Source of the DNA: Prunella strophiata
Lineage: Eukaryota; Chordata; Aves; Passeriformes; Prunellidae
Length of the DNA: 64,000 bases
Reading direction: 5' to 3'
NCBI GenBank assembly: GCA_036583965.1
Contig: JAZBQD010000006.1
Coordinates: forward strand, 552,496-616,495
Shown here: positions 47,276-60,710 of the stretch, one piece after another
Layout of the letters: each line of letters begins with the position of its first letter
How positions within the stretch are numbered: position 1 is the stretch's first letter
Program-made: the position numbers and the translations under genes
Notes under the pieces: model-generated
Told to the model about the DNA's origin: nothing
Database searches by the model: none
Seen by the model: the letters and a program-made list of their open reading frames with translations, nothing else

Positions 47276-47540
47276 GGCTGCGGCCCGAGCCGGGGCCCCT
47301 CCCCAGAGCTCCCGGTGTGCCCAGGCAGCCTGGAGCAGCCAGCGAGGGCTTCAGCTGGGCCGGCAGAGAGGCGCTGCCGGGGGTCCCACCTCACTTCGGG
47401 AACCTGCTTGGTTCTTCCCAACCTCGGGAAAAACAATTTTGGGAGTTTTCTGACAGAAATCTCTCCACTCCTGCACTCAGCTGAAGGGGTTTGGGGCGGT
47501 TTTCCCTTTTTGGGGGAAATCAAAGCAATGTGGGGCTGAG
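47276..47540. other. GC-rich spacer
   Basis: No gene. The last 80 bases match the end of the dispersed repeat at 20020-20107. Confidence 0.4.
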
Positions 47541-48187
47541 TCCTGGGGCAGCCCCGAGGGAGGAGGTATGGGACTGATCAGGACCCTCCCCTCTGTTCTG
47601 ACCAGTCAGCGCGCCAGAATGAGGAGAGACTGCAGAATCAGCTGGGTGAGGCACAGGCTGGGTACACGGGACAAACTGCCCCAGCCCTTGCAGTGCTGCT
47701 CTCCCAGGAGCTGTTGAGATTTGCACACCCCAGAATGTCCCGGCCCGGGCAGGAGGCAGAGGAGCCGCTGCTGCCCTGAGCCTCCAGGAGCTTGGGGTCA
47801 CCCGGAGCTGGAGCTGCAGCTGAGTCTGGGATGGAATAGGGCATGCCTGAGGGAGGCCCCGACCCCGTGGGAGGCCCCTGCAGAGCCATGGAAGTGGCTC
47901 CTGGCGGGACCTGTGAGCCCCTGGGGGATCCCCGCTGCAGCAGCCCGTTCCTGAGGGCTGTGTCCCCTGGGAGGGACCCCAGGCTGGAGCAGGACAAGGA
48001 TTCCTGTCCCTGAGGGGGAGGCTGTGACATGACCTGACTGTGACCCCCATCCCCTGTGCCTCTGGGTGGGGAGAAGGGAGGGAATCTGGGAGAAAGTGAA
48101 GCCTGGGAAGCAGGCAGAGGTGAGGGGAAGGTGTTTTTGGTAGGATTTGTTTTACTTTTCATTCTCCTGCTGTGATTTGTTTGGCAA
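47541..48187 (+). repeat. Second dispersed-repeat copy, left part
   Basis: Contains the same short phrases as the other members (gacccc, gctggagcagg, cctgtccctgagg, ttctcctgctgtgattt). It breaks off at ttggcaat, where unrelated sequence begins, and resumes at about 49095. Confidence 0.55.
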
Positions 48188-49094
48188 TTGTCCTGCTTTA
48201 AACGATAGGTGTCTGCCAAGGAAGGCAGCAACTTTCCTGGAATGGAAAAGATGATCCCCTCCCTGCAAAATATTATACCTTTGAAATTACGGGGCTTTCA
48301 GGCACAGATATGGGAAAAGAAATAATAGAATATATAGAATATATATATATATATATAAATAAATATATAAATATTCTTTACTAGAATATATATATATATA
48401 TAAATAACAACACGGACAAACAAGACCAGCAACAGCACCACAGACCAACAAATCCTAATCCCAGCCCTTTCCCCCCATTGAGCCCAAATTTCCCCTTTGG
48501 TGCAGTTACAGTCGTGAGCGGACAGGGACACCTCTCCTTTGGGAACCCCCGGCACAGCGACCTGTCCCCGCACCGACCCACCCCGGCAGTGGGCGGCGAA
48601 CGGCGAAGGCAGGCGGGTCCCAGGCGGGTCCCACTGGGCAGCGCAGGACCTCGGTACCGCCCCCGGCAGCCGCGGGGACGAGAGGGCAGCCCCGGGCAGC
48701 AAGGCGACAGCGGAGCCCCGTCCCGGGAAACGGGTGCCCGCTCTCCACGCCACGCGTCACCGCTCGCTCTCTCTGCGATCCCCGAAAGCGCCGGAGATCA
48801 GCTCCCCACCCCCCAGAGTCTCGGAGTCCACCGCAATACCTCTCGAGGTATTTCTGCAATTCCTGAGAAAAATTTCCCCCCAGACAGAGAAGTCACTCCC
48901 CAGCCGAGACTTCCAAACTCTCCATTCTCTGCCTGAGCCATTCCCACAGTATGTGAGAGTGCGCGGCCATTTCGTTGGTTTGCCTATTTGTCTCCCCTCT
49001 CTCCCCCTCACCATTTCTTCTTTCAAGTAGAAGATGGGATAAAAAATTGCCTGACCGAAAAAAAACAAACATAAATAACAATAACAACAACAAC
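48188..49094. mobile_element. Insertion splitting the dispersed repeat
   Basis: About 0.9 kb of unrelated DNA lies between the ttggcaat and aataaattcaatt parts of the repeat. It starts TGTCCTGC and includes (AT)n tracts (48342-48402), a GC-rich middle and an A-rich end. I take it as an inserted element, probably retroviral, but cannot name it or prove a target duplication. Confidence 0.4.
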
Positions 49095-49310
49095 ACCTTA
49101 TCCCCAACAATAATAAATTCAATTAATCTCCCCAGGTCAGATGTGTTGTGCCCATGAGTGACCTCTCCCTGTCCTTACCCTGACCCTGGACACTCTCCAG
49201 AATACTCTTCTTGTGTTCTGTTCCCTGCCCAGCCTCAGGAGGGCAGTGACAGAGCGATTTTGATGGCACCGGGCACCCGACCAGACCCAGCCAATCCCAA
49301 TAATCGCTGC
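49095..49310 (+). repeat. Second dispersed-repeat copy, right part
   Basis: Resumes with aataaattcaattaatctcc and ends with the family phrase around ggcagtgacagagcg and gggcacc. Confidence 0.5.
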
Positions 49311-49917
49311 AATAATTCACTCCACCATTAGCCTGACCCACGGCGGGTCCGGCTGCACGGAATACAAACTGGGAAAAATGGGACACAGTGAGAGGAGGGA
49401 CGTGGTGCCAGTGGGCAAAATCTCCTCCCCCCGAACTGTCAGGGGGAGAAGGGCAGAGGAGAAAGCACAGGGCTGGAGATGAGGAAAGCGGATGGGGATG
49501 GCCATGGGGCAGCCGGGGATTTTCCTTTCCAGCTTTGTGGGGTGAAAGGGAGCGGTGTAAAAGCCATCAAGAAAAAGAGAGGAGAAAAAGCAGGTGATGG
49601 AAATCGCCAACAATTTGGATTCAATTTACGTGTCTGAAGTACAAAGGCCAACAGTCTCCAGCAGTGACAGACGCCTACCTGCGATGTGTGTGCTCTGCCG
49701 CTCCCCTGGCTGCAGACCGTCTGTTAAAAGCCCCGTAAGCATCTTCCCGGGGGCTGCTTCGCTTTTTGGGACCATCTGTGGCAATTACGCAGGGTATTTT
49801 TAACTTTGCTCTGTTTTCTCGGGATAGGAAGGACCCCGTCGCGGAGGCGCCCCCGGATCTGGGGCCTCTGGGCTGTTTTGAGGCAAGTGGAGCCCATTGC
49901 GGCAGTGCGGGGAAAGA
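49311..49917. other. Unannotated
   Basis: No coding region recognised. It leads into a promoter-like block. Confidence 0.35.
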
Positions 49918-49941
49918 GGCGGGGAGGGCGGGATTTATAAA
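49918..49941 (+). promoter_or_regulatory. GC-box plus TATA promoter
   Basis: Two adjacent GC-box-like motifs (aggcggggagggcgggat) stand directly before tttataaagg. CpG-rich DNA with the look of a first exon follows. The downstream gene is not recognised, and a 20-bp array begins 150 bases further on. Confidence 0.5.
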
Positions 49942-50029
49942 GGTGCGCGACGGAGCTCCGCGGGCCGGACCGGATCGGGCCCGGCAGCGCCGCGAGGCCG
50001 CCTCCCGGTGGGGCCGGAGCCGCCCCTCG

Positions 50030-50092
50030 CCGTGATCGAAGCCTTGGGGCGGATTCCAGTGAAAGGACTCAGCAGGAGCGGTGTAGGAATGC
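50030..50092 (+). repeat. Inverted duplicate, left edge
   Basis: Contains a gtgatcgaagcc and attccagtgaaaggactc block that recurs inverted at 54070-54115. With 52333-52480 (inverted at 53705-53850) it shows that 50030-52480 and 53705-54140 are an inverted duplication. Confidence 0.65.
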
Positions 50093-52332
50093 GCATCCCC
50101 CACCTGGCTCCCGCATCCCCCACCTGGCTCCCGCATCCCCCACCTGGCTCCCGCATCCCCCACCTGGCTCCCGCATCCCCCACCTGGCTCCCGCATCCCC
50201 CACCTGGCTCCCGCATCCCCCACCTGGCTCCCGCATCCCCCACCTGGCTCCCGCATCCCCCACCTGGCTCCCGCATCCCCCACCTGGCTCCCGCATCCCC
50301 CACCTGGCTCCCGCATCCCCCACCTGGCTCCCGCATCCCCCACCTGGCTCCCGCATCCCCCACCTGGCTCCCGCATCCCCCACCTGGCTCCCGCATCCCC
50401 CACCTGGCTCCCGCATCCCCCACCTGGCTCCCGCATCCCCCACCTGGCTCCCGCATCCCCCACCTGGCTCCCGCATCCCCCACCTGGCTCCCGCATCCCC
50501 CACCTGGCTCCCGCATCCCCCACCTGGCTCCCGCATCCCCCACCTGGCTCCCGCATCCCCCACCTGGCTCCCGCATCCCCCACCTGGCTCCCGCATCCCC
50601 CACCTGGCTCCCGCATCCCCCACCTGGCTCCCGCATCCCCCACCTGGCTCCCGCATCCCCCACCTGGCTCCCGCATCCCCCACCTGGCTCCCGCATCCCC
50701 CACCTGGCTCCCGCATCCCCCACCTGGCTCCCGCATCCCCCACCTGGCTCCCGCATCCCCCACCTGGCTCCCGCATCCCCCACCTGGCTCCCGCATCCCC
50801 CACCTGGCTCCCGCATCCCCCACCTGGCTCCCGCATCCCCCACCTGGCTCCCGCATCCCCCACCTGGCTCCCGCATCCCCCACCTGGCTCCCGCATCCCC
50901 CACCTGGCTCCCGCATCCCCCACCTGGCTCCCGCATCCCCCACCTGGCTCCCGCATCCCCCACCTGGCTCCCGCATCCCCCACCTGGCTCCCGCATCCCC
51001 CACCTGGCTCCCGCATCCCCCACCTGGCTCCCGCATCCCCCACCTGGCTCCCGCATCCCCCACCTGGCTCCCGCATCCCCCACCTGGCTCCCGCATCCCC
51101 CACCTGGCTCCCGCATCCCCCACCTGGCTCCCGCATCCCCCACCTGGCTCCCGCATCCCCCACCTGGCTCCCGCATCCCCCACCTGGCTCCCGCATCCCC
51201 CACCTGGCTCCCGCATCCCCCACCTGGCTCCCGCATCCCCCACCTGGCTCCCGCATCCCCCACCTGGCTCCCGCATCCCCCACCTGGCTCCCGCATCCCC
51301 CACCTGGCTCCCGCATCCCCCACCTGGCTCCCGCATCCCCCACCTGGCTCCCGCATCCCCCACCTGGCTCCCGCATCCCCCACCTGGCTCCCGCATCCCC
51401 CACCTGGCTCCCGCATCCCCCACCTGGCTCCCGCATCCCCCACCTGGCTCCCGCATCCCCCACCTGGCTCCCGCATCCCCCACCTGGCTCCCGCATCCCC
51501 CACCTGGCTCCCGCATCCCCCACCTGGCTCCCGCATCCCCCACCTGGCTCCCGCATCCCCCACCTGGCTCCCGCATCCCCCACCTGGCTCCCGCATCCCC
51601 CACCTGGCTCCCGCATCCCCCACCTGGCTCCCGCATCCCCCACCTGGCTCCCGCATCCCCCACCTGGCTCCCGCATCCCCCACCTGGCTCCCGCATCCCC
51701 CACCTGGCTCCCGCATCCCCCACCTGGCTCCCGCATCCCCCACCTGGCTCCCGCATCCCCCACCTGGCTCCCGCATCCCCCACCTGGCTCCCGCATCCCC
51801 CACCTGGCTCCCGCATCCCCCACCTGGCTCCCGCATCCCCCACCTGGCTCCCGCATCCCCCACCTGGCTCCCGCATCCCCCACCTGGCTCCCGCATCCCC
51901 CACCTGGCTCCCGCATCCCCCACCTGGCTCCCGCATCCCCCACCTGGCTCCCGCATCCCCCACCTGGCTCCCGCATCCCCCACCTGGCTCCCGCATCCCC
52001 CACCTGGCTCCCGCATCCCCCACCTGGCTCCCGCATCCCCCACCTGGCTCCCGCATCCCCCACCTGGCTCCCGCATCCCCCACCTGGCTCCCGCATCCCC
52101 CACCTGGCTCCCGCATCCCCCACCTGGCTCCCGCATCCCCCACCTGGCTCCCGCATCCCCCACCTGGCTCCCGCATCCCCCACCTGGCTCCCGCATCCCC
52201 CACCTGGCTCCCGCATCCCCCACCTGGCTCCCGCATCCCCCACCTGGCTCCCGCATCCCCCACCTGGCTCCCGCATCCCCCACCTGGCTCCCGCATCCCC
52301 CACCTGGCTCCCGCATCCCCCACCTGGCTCCC
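50093..52332. repeat. 20-bp perfect tandem array, about 112 units
   Basis: The unit is cacctggctcccgcatcccc, with no substitutions until the last partial unit (ccacatcccg). The inverted paralogue at 53836-53870 has only about two units. The 755- to 926-residue frames across it are artefacts. Confidence 0.95.
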
Positions 52333-52763
52333 ACATCCCGCCTGAGCGTCTCTCTCGGCCCCCAGGTCAGAGTTTGGTGACTTCTCTCTAGCAGATCCAC
52401 TGCAATTCCAAGCTGCAGTCCTGAGGGATGGTTCTGCTGCTGCTGATCGTCCCACAATCGCCAGGTCTCTCCCTGAGGTCCAGCTGGGACCAGGAGGGAT
52501 CCCGGATCATGCCCTGGGTCTATCGACCACTCCCGGCCCCCCGTGCACAGGCGGGGGGGGCCAGCCTGTCCAGCCCGTCCTGGGCACGGGCTCCCAGAGC
52601 CTGATCCAGAAGCTGAGCCCGGATTTCTCCAGGGCTACACTCGGGAGTACCTGGGCCAGGGCATGGAGAAGCCGTGACCTTGCCAGCCATGGATGACAGA
52701 GCCCATTTTGGGGTGACCATCCATGGCCCGTCAGTGTCACCACTTCTCCTTCCTCTCCCCCAG
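52333..52763. other. Right flank of the 20-bp array
   Basis: 52333-52480 is the inverted counterpart of 53705-53850. The remainder shows no supported exon, although it may belong to the gene whose lectin-like exon follows. Confidence 0.4.
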
Positions 52764-52869
52764 GAACTCCTGAATGAAACCCTGCGGAAACCCTGGCACT
52801 GCCTCTGGATCGGGCTCTTGGTGGGACGGGCTGGGCGTGGCTGAACGGCTCCTGCATGCACCGGCACTG
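52764..52869 (+). pseudogene. Possible C-type lectin domain exon remnant
   Basis: A segment bounded by an acceptor (ctcccccag) and a donor (gtgagc). One frame reads ELLNETLRKPWHCLWIGLLV, another WLNGSCMHRH. The WIGL and W-x-NGS motifs are typical of C-type lectin-like domains, which lie next to class II B genes in chicken. Frame changes and a stop mean it would be a remnant. Confidence 0.35.
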
Positions 52870-52983
52870 GTGAGCACTGGGGGCAGCACGGGGGGCCAAG
52901 GGGGGCACCCCATTGTCCCCGAGGGACCCCCAGGGGTGACTCGGGCTCCCTCGTGCAGCCGCAGGTTTCAGGGGGACCCCAGG

Positions 52984-53701
52984 TGTAGGTGAGACGGGGG
53001 GTAGCACGGTCGGGACGGACGGAGACGAGAGATCTCTGAAGCCAAGTCGTGGAACTTGTAGTTTATTGCAAAGGGCGTGGGTGCAGGGCCCTGCTGGGAG
53101 CTGCCAGCTGCAGCTCGGAGCAGGCCCGAGAGAAGAAAGGGGGAGAGGGGATGAGAGGGTAAGAACGTAAAAGGCAAAAGCTGAGACAAGTCAGTAAGTA
53201 AGAGATTGCGAAAGAGAGTTCATGAGAGTGACGAGAGGAGAGACGGGAGAGGAGGGTAGGGGAGCGTAGAGCGCAGTAGAGAGAGCAGTAGAGAGCGAAG
53301 TTCCCGTTACAATACAATAAATCTTCTTCTGTGTTGAATATTCTAATTCTCACTAACCAATCTAATACAGCATACAAATCCTATAGCATTTACATATAGC
53401 CTATAAGAATCACTACATTACCATATTGTGTTACATTTTAAACCCTAAAAACTCCTCTTTGGACCCCTTCTGCCAAGCTGGCAGGGTCTGCTGGACCCTT
53501 GGACCTGCCTGCTTGCAGAGGGTATTGTTCTATCAAAGGGGATTACTTTCTGCCGGCCACACCATTGTTTTCCTGCTGTTCAGTAACTAAGGGATCTCAA
53601 AGGTTGCTTTCATTTCAATCTCGCTTATAGTTTCTATATTCTCAAAATCTTTTGCCAGGCAGTCATATTTGTAATGCTTTCTTGTTTCATCTTCCCCAAC
53701 A
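52984..53701 (-). mobile_element. Solo LTR with 6-base target duplication (ERVK-like)
   Basis: On the minus strand it begins TGTTGGGGAAGATGAAACAA and ends CACCTACA, 718 bases. It has a poly(A) signal (gcaataaac) near 53065 and a C/T-rich R-U5 part. It is flanked by cccagg on both sides. A 6-base duplication fits class II (beta-like) retroviruses. Confidence 0.9.
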
Positions 53702-53704
53702 CCC

Positions 53705-54140
53705 AGGGAGCAACCTGGAGATTGTGGGGTGATCAGGAGCAGCAGAATCATCCCTCAGCACTGCGGCTTCGCAGTGGATCTGCCAGAGAGAAGCCACCAA
53801 ACCCTGACATGGGCTGGGAGAGACGCTCAGGCGGGATGTGGGAGCCGGGTGGGGGATGCAGGAGCCAACGGGGGCAGATGTGGGAGCTGCTGTCACTGCA
53901 CAACAACCGCCTGCACAAATGGGTGGTGATGTTTCCTGGCTCTGCTCTCTGCTGTGCTCAGACCACGTCATGAACAGAGAGCAAAACTCCCCCAAATGGG
54001 ATTTCCTCGGCTCTAAAGCTCGGCGGGGCTCGTGCCTTGTATAAACATTTATGTTTTTATACAAATCAGTCCTTCTGAGTCCTTTCACTGGAATCCTCCC
54101 CAAGGCTTCGATCACAAGGCCGTCAGTCACCATCTCAGAG
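53705..54140 (-). repeat. Inverted paralogue of 50030-52480
   Basis: Matches the flanks of the 20-bp array in reverse orientation and holds only about two 20-bp-like units. It preserves the unexpanded state of the locus. Confidence 0.75.
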
Positions 54141-54594
54141 CAGGGCTATAACAGGAAATTGGCATCATAGACGGGATTCCTCGGCTGTTGGGGTTTTCTG
54201 CTGTGACCCGCACCTGTTGGGAGGTTTTTGTCCAGAAGAAAAGTCAAACCCACCCTCTGGGGGAATGGGAAGACGTTGACCCTCATGGGGTCAGTGACGA
54301 GTTTGAGGGGTGTGAGTGTGGAAGGGGCTCACAGCTGGTCTGTGAGACAGAAGGAGTTAATTGAATAAGAGAAACTGATAAGAGTCTTGCCCCTGATAGG
54401 AGTTCTACCAAAGTCGCTGTTATGGAAATGAAGGAGAAGAAAAGATAAAGGGGGGGGAGGGGTCCTTGCAGTTGGATACTGGCAGAAAACAGTGGTGGAG
54501 ACCACCCTGCACCAATGAACACTATCTTAATTTATTGTGGACAATGAATAGGTATAAACTTTGTGAGAAGGTATAAAAGACAGCCTGCGTGCTA
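54141..54594. other. Unannotated, LTR-like
   Basis: Ends with TATA-like motifs (ggtataaac, ggtataaaag) just before the TTTTA array. It may be a U3 region. No ends defined. Confidence 0.35.
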
Positions 54595-56398
54595 AATATT
54601 TTATTTTATTTTATTTATTTTATTTTATTTTATTTTATTTTATTTTATTTTATTTTATTTTATTTTATTTTATTTTATTTTATTTTATTTTATTTTATTT
54701 TATTTTATTTTATTTTATTTTATTTTATTTTATTTTATTTTATTTTATTTTATTTTATTTTATTTTATTTTATTTTATTTTATTTTATTTTATTTTATTT
54801 TATTTTATTTTATTTTATTTTATTTTATTTTATTTTATTTTATTTTATTTTATTTTATTTTATTTTATTTTATTTTATTTTATTTTATTTTATTTTATTT
54901 TATTTTATTTTATTTTATTTTATTTTATTTTATTTTATTTTATTTTATTTTATTTTATTTTATTTTATTTTATTTTATTTTATTTTATTTTATTTTATTT
55001 TATTTTATTTTATTTTATTTTATTTTATTTTATTTTATTTTATTTTATTTTATTTTATTTTATTTTATTTTATTTTATTTTATTTTATTTTATTTTATTT
55101 TATTTTATTTTATTTTATTTTATTTTATTTTATTTTATTTTATTTTATTTTATTTTATTTTATTTTATTTTATTTTATTTTATTTTATTTTATTTTATTT
55201 TATTTTATTTTATTTTATTTTATTTTATTTTATTTTATTTTATTTTATTTTATTTTATTTTATTTTATTTTATTTTATTTTATTTTATTTTATTTTATTT
55301 TATTTTATTTTATTTTATTTTATTTTATTTTATTTTATTTTATTTTATTTTATTTTATTTTATTTTATTTTATTTTATTTTATTTTATTTTATTTTATTT
55401 TATTTTATTTTATTTTATTTTATTTTATTTTATTTTATTTTATTTTATTTTATTTTATTTTATTTTATTTTATTTTATTTTATTTTATTTTATTTTATTT
55501 TATTTTATTTTATTTTATTTTATTTTATTTTATTTTATTTTATTTTATTTTATTTTATTTTATTTTATTTTATTTTATTTTATTTTATTTTATTTTATTT
55601 TATTTTATTTTATTTTATTTTATTTTATTTTATTTTATTTTATTTTATTTTATTTTATTTTATTTTATTTTATTTTATTTTATTTTATTTTATTTTATTT
55701 TATTTTATTTTATTTTATTTTATTTTATTTTATTTTATTTTATTTTATTTTATTTTATTTTATTTTATTTTATTTTATTTTATTTTATTTTATTTTATTT
55801 TATTTTATTTTATTTTATTTTATTTTATTTTATTTTATTTTATTTTATTTTATTTTATTTTATTTTATTTTATTTTATTTTATTTTATTTTATTTTATTT
55901 TATTTTATTTTATTTTATTTTATTTTATTTTATTTTATTTTATTTTATTTTATTTTATTTTATTTTATTTTATTTTATTTTATTTTATTTTATTTTATTT
56001 TATTTTATTTTATTTTATTTTATTTTATTTTATTTTATTTTATTTTATTTTATTTTATTTTATTTTATTTTATTTTATTTTATTTTATTTTATTTTATTT
56101 TATTTTATTTTATTTTATTTTATTTTATTTTATTTTATTTTATTTTATTTTATTTTATTTTATTTTATTTTATTTTATTTTATTTTATTTTATTTTATTT
56201 TATTTTATTTTATTTTATTTTATTTTATTTTATTTTATTTTATTTTATTTTATTTTATTTTATTTTATTTTATTTTATTTTATTTTATTTTATTTATTTT
56301 ATTTATTTTATTTTATTTTATTTTATTTTATTTTATTTTATTTTATTTTATTTTATTTTATTTTATTTTATTTTATTTTATTTTATTTTATTTTATTT
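54595..56398. repeat. (TTTTA)n array, about 360 units
   Basis: A nearly perfect pentanucleotide array of 1.8 kb. The only irregularities are 4-base TTTA units, one about 15 bases from the left end and two about 100 bases from the right end. Confidence 0.95.
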
Positions 56399-57164
56399 TT
56401 TATTATCAGATATTTTTAACTTTTTTTTCTATAATCCCGTGTTTATTCTCTGTTTTCCCCTTCATCCGCGGCCGCTCTGGTGCCGTCAGCTCCGGCTCGA
56501 AGGGAAACCACAAAACGCTCTGGAAATGAAGCCGGTGTGGGGGAAAACCCTGCAGGGGGATTGAATCCCATGGACAGCGCTGGCTGAGAGTTGGAGATTC
56601 CAAATGCTCCCAGGGGCCGGAGGGAACCGTGCGGGGCCTCGGGGCCTCCCTGGGAGCACCTCCAAGACTCCTGAGCAGAGCGACCCCTCCCAGCCCCCAA
56701 GATCTGCAGGTTTGGGTCAGCTGAGGAAAAGAGCTGGAAAAGGGACTGGAAAGGGGGTGGAGCTTGAGGGGACCCCTCAGCCATCGCCCAGAAAAGAAGG
56801 GTTTTCTGCAGGAAAGCCACAGGAAAATCCTCCAGAAACCAAGAAAATAATGATGAATTTTTTAACCCTTTCTTTAGTATTTCCAGAAGGTCCTGGCCGG
56901 GTCCTGCCAGGAGGAGCTGGGGGTGGGGAGGGAAATCAGAGCCTAATTGTGGAGAAAAGTTTAATTGGGGAAAGGAAATTTTTATTGTGGGGAGAAAATG
57001 TGAATGGAGGGGATTTGAATGGAGAAAATGAAGTGGGGGAGGAGCCCCCCAGCCCTTGGCTGTGTCCCAAAGGTGCTGCCAATGGTTCCCCTGCTCTGAC
57101 CCCCCTGGGCTGGGGGCACGGAGCTGCTGCTGCTCCCCAGGAATGCGACAGGGTAGAAACTCCA
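56399..57164. other. Unannotated, possible minus-strand 3' end
   Basis: The minus strand carries agaataaacacggg, a poly(A)-type signal, near 56440, and a 240-residue frame covers 56443-57165. I do not recognise the protein, and composition does not separate it from untranslated sequence. Confidence 0.35.
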
Positions 57165-57880
57165 ATCAAGCTCTTATGTCCCCAGTCACTCCCAATAAGA
57201 TCCCAGTTGCCCCCAACATGGTCCCAGTTTCTCCCAGTCAGGGCCTGTATGGATCCTTCCACTCTCAGTCACTCCCAGCAGGAGTCCAGTATGGCCCCAG
57301 CCACCTCACTTCCATTCTTTCTAGGATGTCATTTGCCCACATCATGGTCCCAGTTACTCCAAGCATGATCCCACTATGAGTCCAGTCACCCCCAATATGA
57401 TCCCAGTAACTTCCAGACACTCCCAGTATGAGTCTGGTTTAATCCCTGTTACCCCCAGTATGATCCCAGTCACACCCACATACTCCCAGTATCATTTCAG
57501 TCACTCCAAGTATGACACTGTCAGTCCCAGTATGACACCAGCATGGGCCAGTTGCTCCCAGTATGATTCCAGTTGCCTCCTGCATTTTTCCAATTGAGCC
57601 TTTTCACCACTACTATGGTTCCAGTCACTCCCAGTATGATCCCAGCCAGTCCAGATATGATCCCAGTCATGCCCACTATATCCCAACAGCACCCAGCTGC
57701 CCTCAGCATGTTTGCAGCTGCCCCCAGTGTGGTCCCAGTATATCTCAGCATGATCCCTGGTGCCCCAAATCTGGCCCCGCTGTGTCCTGGGATATCCTGG
57801 TGTCCCAGTCTGCCCCAGTCCATCCCAGCCTGTCACATTCCGTCCCGGACCCTTCTGGGCCGCCGCGGTTCCCCGGGTCC
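57165..57880 (+). repeat. Degenerate cccagt-type minisatellite in an MHC class II intron
   Basis: Irregular repeats of cccagtatgatcccagtcac-like words fill this segment, which precedes exon 4 of a class II beta gene. I read it as intron 3. Confidence 0.6.
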
Positions 57881-57884
57881 TGCC

Positions 57885-57990
57885 CACGAGCAGCCACCGA
57901 AAGCTCCCCCAAGATGCTGACGGGGATCGGGGGCTCCGTGTTGGGCTTCGTCTTCCTGGCGCTGGGGCTCAGCTTCTACCTGCACAAGAA
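57885..57990 (+). pseudogene. MHC class II beta exon 4 (transmembrane), fragment
   Basis: Encodes ESSPKMLTGIGGSVLGFVFL and ALGLSFYLHKK before the donor gtgagg. This is the transmembrane and membrane-flanking segment of an avian class II beta chain, with an intact reading frame. Exons 1-3 are not found upstream within this window, so the gene is partial. Confidence 0.8.
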
Positions 57991-58091
57991 GGTGAGGGGG
58001 GTCCCGAGGGTCGTGTTCCCCCTCCCCCAGGAGCGTGTGTGCTCCCCCGGGGCCCCCAGCCCCGTGTCACCCCCTTTTCTCTACCCACAGA

Positions 58092-58200
58092 GCTCCTGAG
58101 CCACCAGCAGCCGCAGCCCCTCCCCGTGGCCTCGGGCCCGGCCGGGACCCCCCGCTCCGTCCCCGCACTGATTTTGGGGGATCGTGTGTCTCCCAGCCCC
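58092..58200 (+). pseudogene. MHC class II beta exon 5 and 3' UTR start
   Basis: After ctacccacag the exon codes only Ser-Ser and TGA (about 58091-58099). The following UTR matches the minus strand at 44030-44118, then diverges at about 58205 into the zinc-finger promoter block without a poly(A) signal. Confidence 0.75.
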
Positions 58201-58204
58201 GCCG

Positions 58205-58392
58205 AGGCTGCGTTAGGAAAGAGGGGAAGCGGGAGGAGCGGTGGAGGAGGAGTCGGGGGAGGGGCGGGAGGAAGAAGAGGGAGAGAGGAAGAGGAGGAGC
58301 AGGGAGGGGAAGATTCTCGGTTCCAGCGCCCGCTGCGGCCGCAGCAGCTTCGGCCCCGGGAGCTTCTTCCCCGCTCCCCCCGATTGCCGCAG
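58205..58392 (+). promoter_or_regulatory. Promoter and 5' untranslated exon of zinc-finger gene C
   Basis: A purine-rich block, then a GC-rich segment ending at gccgcag and gtgagc (donor at 58393). It parallels 44240-44513. The class II 3' UTR passes directly into this block. Confidence 0.55.
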
Positions 58393-58818
58393 GTGAGCGG
58401 GGAGGGAAAGTTCGCCCCAGATATACCGGGGGGTTCCCGGCGGGTTTTCTGGGGTTGTGGGTATTTAGACCTTGGAGGACCCCAAAGCTAAACCGCAAAT
58501 GCCCCTTGGCGGATAGTGGGGGTCCACCACGGCTTGAGGTTTTCTCTTGGGGGACGGGGAGGGGTGCAGGTGGGTGCTGCCTGCAGAGCGCGGGCGGTGG
58601 GCGAGGGGATTTGGGATCGCCGGATCATCCCTAAGCGAGATCCTGGAGAGGGGGGACAGCAGGAAGCACGGGACACCCATCAGCACAGGAAGGGGCACCC
58701 GCGAAACACCAAAGTGTGAAGATCAGAGAGGGGAAATCCTGGGAGGGATTTTTGGGCTGAATCTTGGTGGTTTGAAGAGTTTTAGGGACACAACATGCCC
58801 AGTAACTTCCTGAGATGA

Positions 58819-60330
<1,512 letters not shown>

Positions 60331-60403
60331 GTTTCCTGAGTGTGGGAAGAGCTTCATGCGCTGCTCCAGCTCCATCCCCCATGGGAGGATCCACATTGGA
60401 TGA
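60331..60403 (+). pseudogene. Fossil finger after zinc-finger gene C
   Basis: In a shifted frame the sequence continues [20 protein letters not shown] and then GRIHIG. It corresponds to the fossil fingers after A and B. Here a short deletion in the GEKP linker causes the frame change that makes the stop. Confidence 0.65.
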
Positions 60404-60710
60404 TCCCCAGTGACCCCCGCTGGGCAAAGCTCTGGTTATACATAGTCCTCATGATCCTGTTGTGTGGAGGGAAGGTGTTGGAGAGATTTCTTTCCCTTCT
60501 TCTTGTCCTGCTGTGATTTGGTTGGTAATAAATTCTCTCTCTGTGCCCAGGCTGGGTCTGTTGTGCCCATTTTGGTGTTTGGTGAGGGATCTCTGCTCAT
60601 CTTATCCCCAACCCAGGAACTCTTGGTTAAATTTTCTCTCCCCTATGCAGCTGCAGGGGGCAGGGACAGGCTTTGGTGAGTGCCTGTATCAGACCAGCAT
60701 CACGCAGGCT
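60404..60710 (+). repeat. Dispersed repeat downstream of zinc-finger gene C
   Basis: Same family as 36150-36430, with a poly(A) signal (taataaattc) near 60527 that could end the transcript. Confidence 0.6.

Noticed and set aside
49675..52457. Frames of 755-926 residues over the 20-bp array
   Set aside because: A 20-base unit cycles through three frames and is open in several. There is no counterpart in the inverted paralogue.
54589..56529. 646-residue Phe/Ile/Leu/Tyr-rich frame
   Set aside because: Pure translation of the TTTTA array.
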